Position numbers and translations under genes: made by a program. A DNA stretch of 14,286 nucleotides, taken from the NCBI GenBank assembly GCA_021826605.1, contig JAKAZF010000016.1, forward strand, positions 1 to 14,286, given 5' to 3'. The stretch is from Planctomycetota bacterium (GTDB lineage: Bacteria > Planctomycetota > Phycisphaerae > WQYP01). Shown here one piece after another: positions 13,250 through 14,286 of the stretch. Each line of letters starts with the position of its first letter. Position 1 is the first letter of the stretch. Below the pieces are notes generated by a model. The model was not told the DNA's origin and made no database searches. It was given only the letters and a program-made list of their open reading frames with translations.

Positions 13250-13293
13250 CTTAGCCCATCCACATTTAACGCAACTTTACAGTCACCGAAGGG
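13170..13293. repeat. Direct repeat 2, right copy
   Basis: Partner of 9052-9175. It ends 7 bases from the stop codon of the cyclophilin gene, so the island boundary lies right against that gene. Confidence 0.9.
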
Positions 13294-13299
13294 CAATAA

Positions 13300-13785
13300 T
13301 CAGCCGACGGTGACGGATTTCATTTTCGGGGCAGTCTGTGGAGCACCGGACCGCGAATCTTTCAGCGGCGTGGCGGCCAGTTTATCCACCACATCCAAGC
13401 CGGTGGTTACCTGACCAAAGCAGGTGTATTGGCCATCCAGGTGCGGGGAATCCGCGTGCATAATAAAAAACTGCGAGCCGGCAGAATCCGGATCGGATGA
13501 ACGGGCCATGCTGATGACGCCGCGGACATGTTTGCGCTTGCTGAATTCCGCTTTGATGTGGTAACCCGGGCCGCCGGTGCCAGTGCCGGTGGGGCAGCCG
13601 CCCTGTACCATGAATCCCGGAATAATGCGGTGAAATGTCAGGCCGTTATAAAAGCCCTTTTTGGCCAGCGTGACAAAATTCTCAACCGTTTGTGGGGCCA
13701 CATCAGGCCAAAGTTCCAGTTCAATAACGCCCTGATCGGTATCCATGCGAATATGCGGGGCAGCGGGTTTGGCGGTTTCCGTCAT
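13300..13785 (-). CDS. Cyclophilin-type peptidyl-prolyl cis-trans isomerase
   Basis: A 161-residue cyclophilin. It catalyses proline cis-trans isomerisation and assists folding. The signature FHRIIPGFMVQGG carries the active-site arginine and aromatic residues; it is followed by GTGTGGPGYHIKAEF, GSQFFIMHADSPHLDGQYTCFGQV and the usual C-terminal DKLAATP and VTVG. The length is typical of bacterial PpiA/PpiB forms. There is no signal peptide, so it is cytoplasmic (PpiB-like). ATG 13785 is preferred because GAGGAA lies eight bases upstream; an earlier in-frame ATG at 13818 has no good ribosome site. It is probably an ordinary chromosomal gene that marks the right flank of the island. Confidence 0.95.
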   Translation of the reverse strand: MTETAKPAAPHIRMDTDQGVIELELWPDVAPQTVENFVTLAKKGFYNGLTFHRIIPGFMVQGGCPTGTGTGGPGYHIKAEFSKRKHVRGVISMARSSDPDSAGSQFFIMHADSPHLDGQYTCFGQVTTGLDVVDKLAATPLKDSRSGAPQTAPKMKSVTVG

Positions 13786-13889
13786 GCTGTGATTCCTCAA
13801 AGTTAGCTCCGCCATCAACTTCAGCGTAATGGCTGAAATCTTTTATAACCGATAACCAGCCCTGACAAAAGCCGCCGGCGAGAATTGAT

Positions 13890-13985
13890 TGGGCGTGGCC
13901 GGCGCGCAAAATAAGCGCGCCAACCCGAGTCTCCCGCCGCGCCATAAAACCGCCGGCTCTGCCGGTGGTACCGCGCAGGAACGCA
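13890..13985. repeat. Dispersed hairpin-containing intergenic element, copy 3
   Basis: Begins with GGGCGTGGC, also present at 7422-7431. It contains the perfect inverted repeat GGCGCGC-aaaataa-GCGCGCC (13901-13921) and then CATAAAACCGCCGGCTCTGCC with GGTGGTA. The latter matches the core of copy 1 (GCCGGCT-TGCCG-TGGTA, then GCGC). Confidence 0.45.
13944..13969 (-). terminator. Candidate intrinsic terminator after the right-hand partial gene
   Basis: On the minus strand ACCACCGGC-AGA-GCCGGCGGT forms a 9-bp stem with one A-C mismatch and is followed by TTTTAT. It lies about 70 bases after the stop of the gene ending at 14041. It coincides with the repeat core, so the terminator function is uncertain. 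Confidence 0.35.
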
Positions 13986-14040
13986 GATCAGGAACCTTTT
14001 GAACTGCCTTGGATAACCGCGCCGATCCCGGCCAATCCTC

Positions 14041-14286
14041 TTACCGTCCCGGCCCGCCCTGATGCAATGTGATGGTGCCGGCATCGGCTGTGCCGCCGGC
14101 GGATACAGTGACAGGTTTGCGACTGCGGCCAAAGCCCACGCCCCGATCAATGATCAGAATCTGATACTTGCCGGCGGGCGCATTGGTAATGCTGAAAGTT
14201 CCATCTGAAGCTGTTTTGGCAAAGCCGGTGACCTGCCAGATTGTCTGGCCCGCCTTTGGATGGGGAAACCATCCGCGTCGGCCTTG
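14041..14286 (-). CDS. C-terminal end of a carboxypeptidase-regulatory-like domain protein (N-terminus outside window)
   Basis: An open frame enters from the right edge and ends with TAA at 14041, giving 81 residues. The region DGTFSITNAPAGKYQILIID followed by VTVSAGGTADAGTITL is the classic last part of a CarboxypepD_reg / SpaA-like beta-sandwich, where a G-F-x-I-x-x-x-P-A-G-x-Y strand turn is diagnostic. Such domains occur in secreted or outer-membrane proteins, often as repeats. The rest of the protein, including any signal peptide or enzyme domain, is beyond the window. A glycine/arginine ending (HQGGPGR) closes the protein. Confidence 0.72.
   Translation of the reverse strand, partial: QGRRGWFPHPKAGQTIWQVTGFAKTASDGTFSITNAPAGKYQILIIDRGVGFGRSRKPVTVSAGGTADAGTITLHQGGPGR

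Noticed and set aside
8115..13293. Direct repeats as composite transposon ends
   Set aside because: The repeats are gene fragments without terminal inverted repeats, and no transposase or integrase is visible between or beside them. Duplication with differential loss explains them better.
13821..14150. Minus-strand 109-residue frame overlapping the right end
   Set aside because: The neighbouring frame ending at 14041 shows a clear beta-sandwich C-terminus, and this frame runs through hairpin repeats with a basic, low-quality composition.
1..14286. CRISPR array, tRNA or rRNA genes
   Set aside because: No regularly spaced short repeats and no cloverleaf or ribosomal sequence were found on reading both strands by eye.

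Overview
The window is bacterial DNA of moderately high GC. I see no ribosomal, tRNA or CRISPR locus. The mix of a DevC/FtsX-type permease, a carboxypeptidase-regulatory-like domain protein and many toxin-antitoxin-like nucleotidyltransferases would fit an environmental bacterium such as a planctomycete, but no marker fixes the phylum, so this is a weak guess.

Region 1 (1-7215, all minus strand) is a compact, probably cotranscribed set. In transcription order it encodes a MtnX-like HAD phosphatase, an M20 ArgE/DapE-like deacylase, a glutamate-1-semialdehyde-aminomutase-like class III aminotransferase, a PaaK-like adenylate-forming ligase, an SGNH/GDSL hydrolase and two half-size DMT/EamA membrane proteins. 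A DevC/FtsX-type ABC permease follows and runs off the left edge. Several genes overlap by 4 to 11 bases or sit 4 bases apart. The set looks like a pathway that activates, transaminates and deacylates a small carboxylic or amino acid and exports or flips a product. I do not recognise it as a described cluster.

Region 2 (about 7534-13293) is a defence and toxin-antitoxin-like island. It holds a pRiA4b ORF-3-like gene, two small-protein/nucleotidyltransferase modules (A at 8252-9131, B at 12544-13126), a plus-strand restriction-modification pair (YhdJ-like adenine methyltransferase plus endonuclease, 9482-11455), and an AbrB/VapB-type antitoxin beside what looks like a truncated VapC tail. Its most striking structure is two pairs of direct repeats about 93-94% identical. 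A fragment of module B's nucleotidyltransferase lies beside module A, and a fragment of module A's small gene lies beside module B, in the same order and orientation. The simplest reading is an old duplication of a larger A+B array in which each copy kept a different module.

Region 3 (13300-14286, minus strand) returns to ordinary genes: a cytoplasmic-type cyclophilin peptidyl-prolyl isomerase and the C-terminal end of a carboxypeptidase-regulatory-like domain protein. Three diverged copies of an intergenic element of about 80 bp with a GCCGGCT-type hairpin core lie at about 7422, 9208 and 13890. They may be a genome-wide palindromic repeat family.
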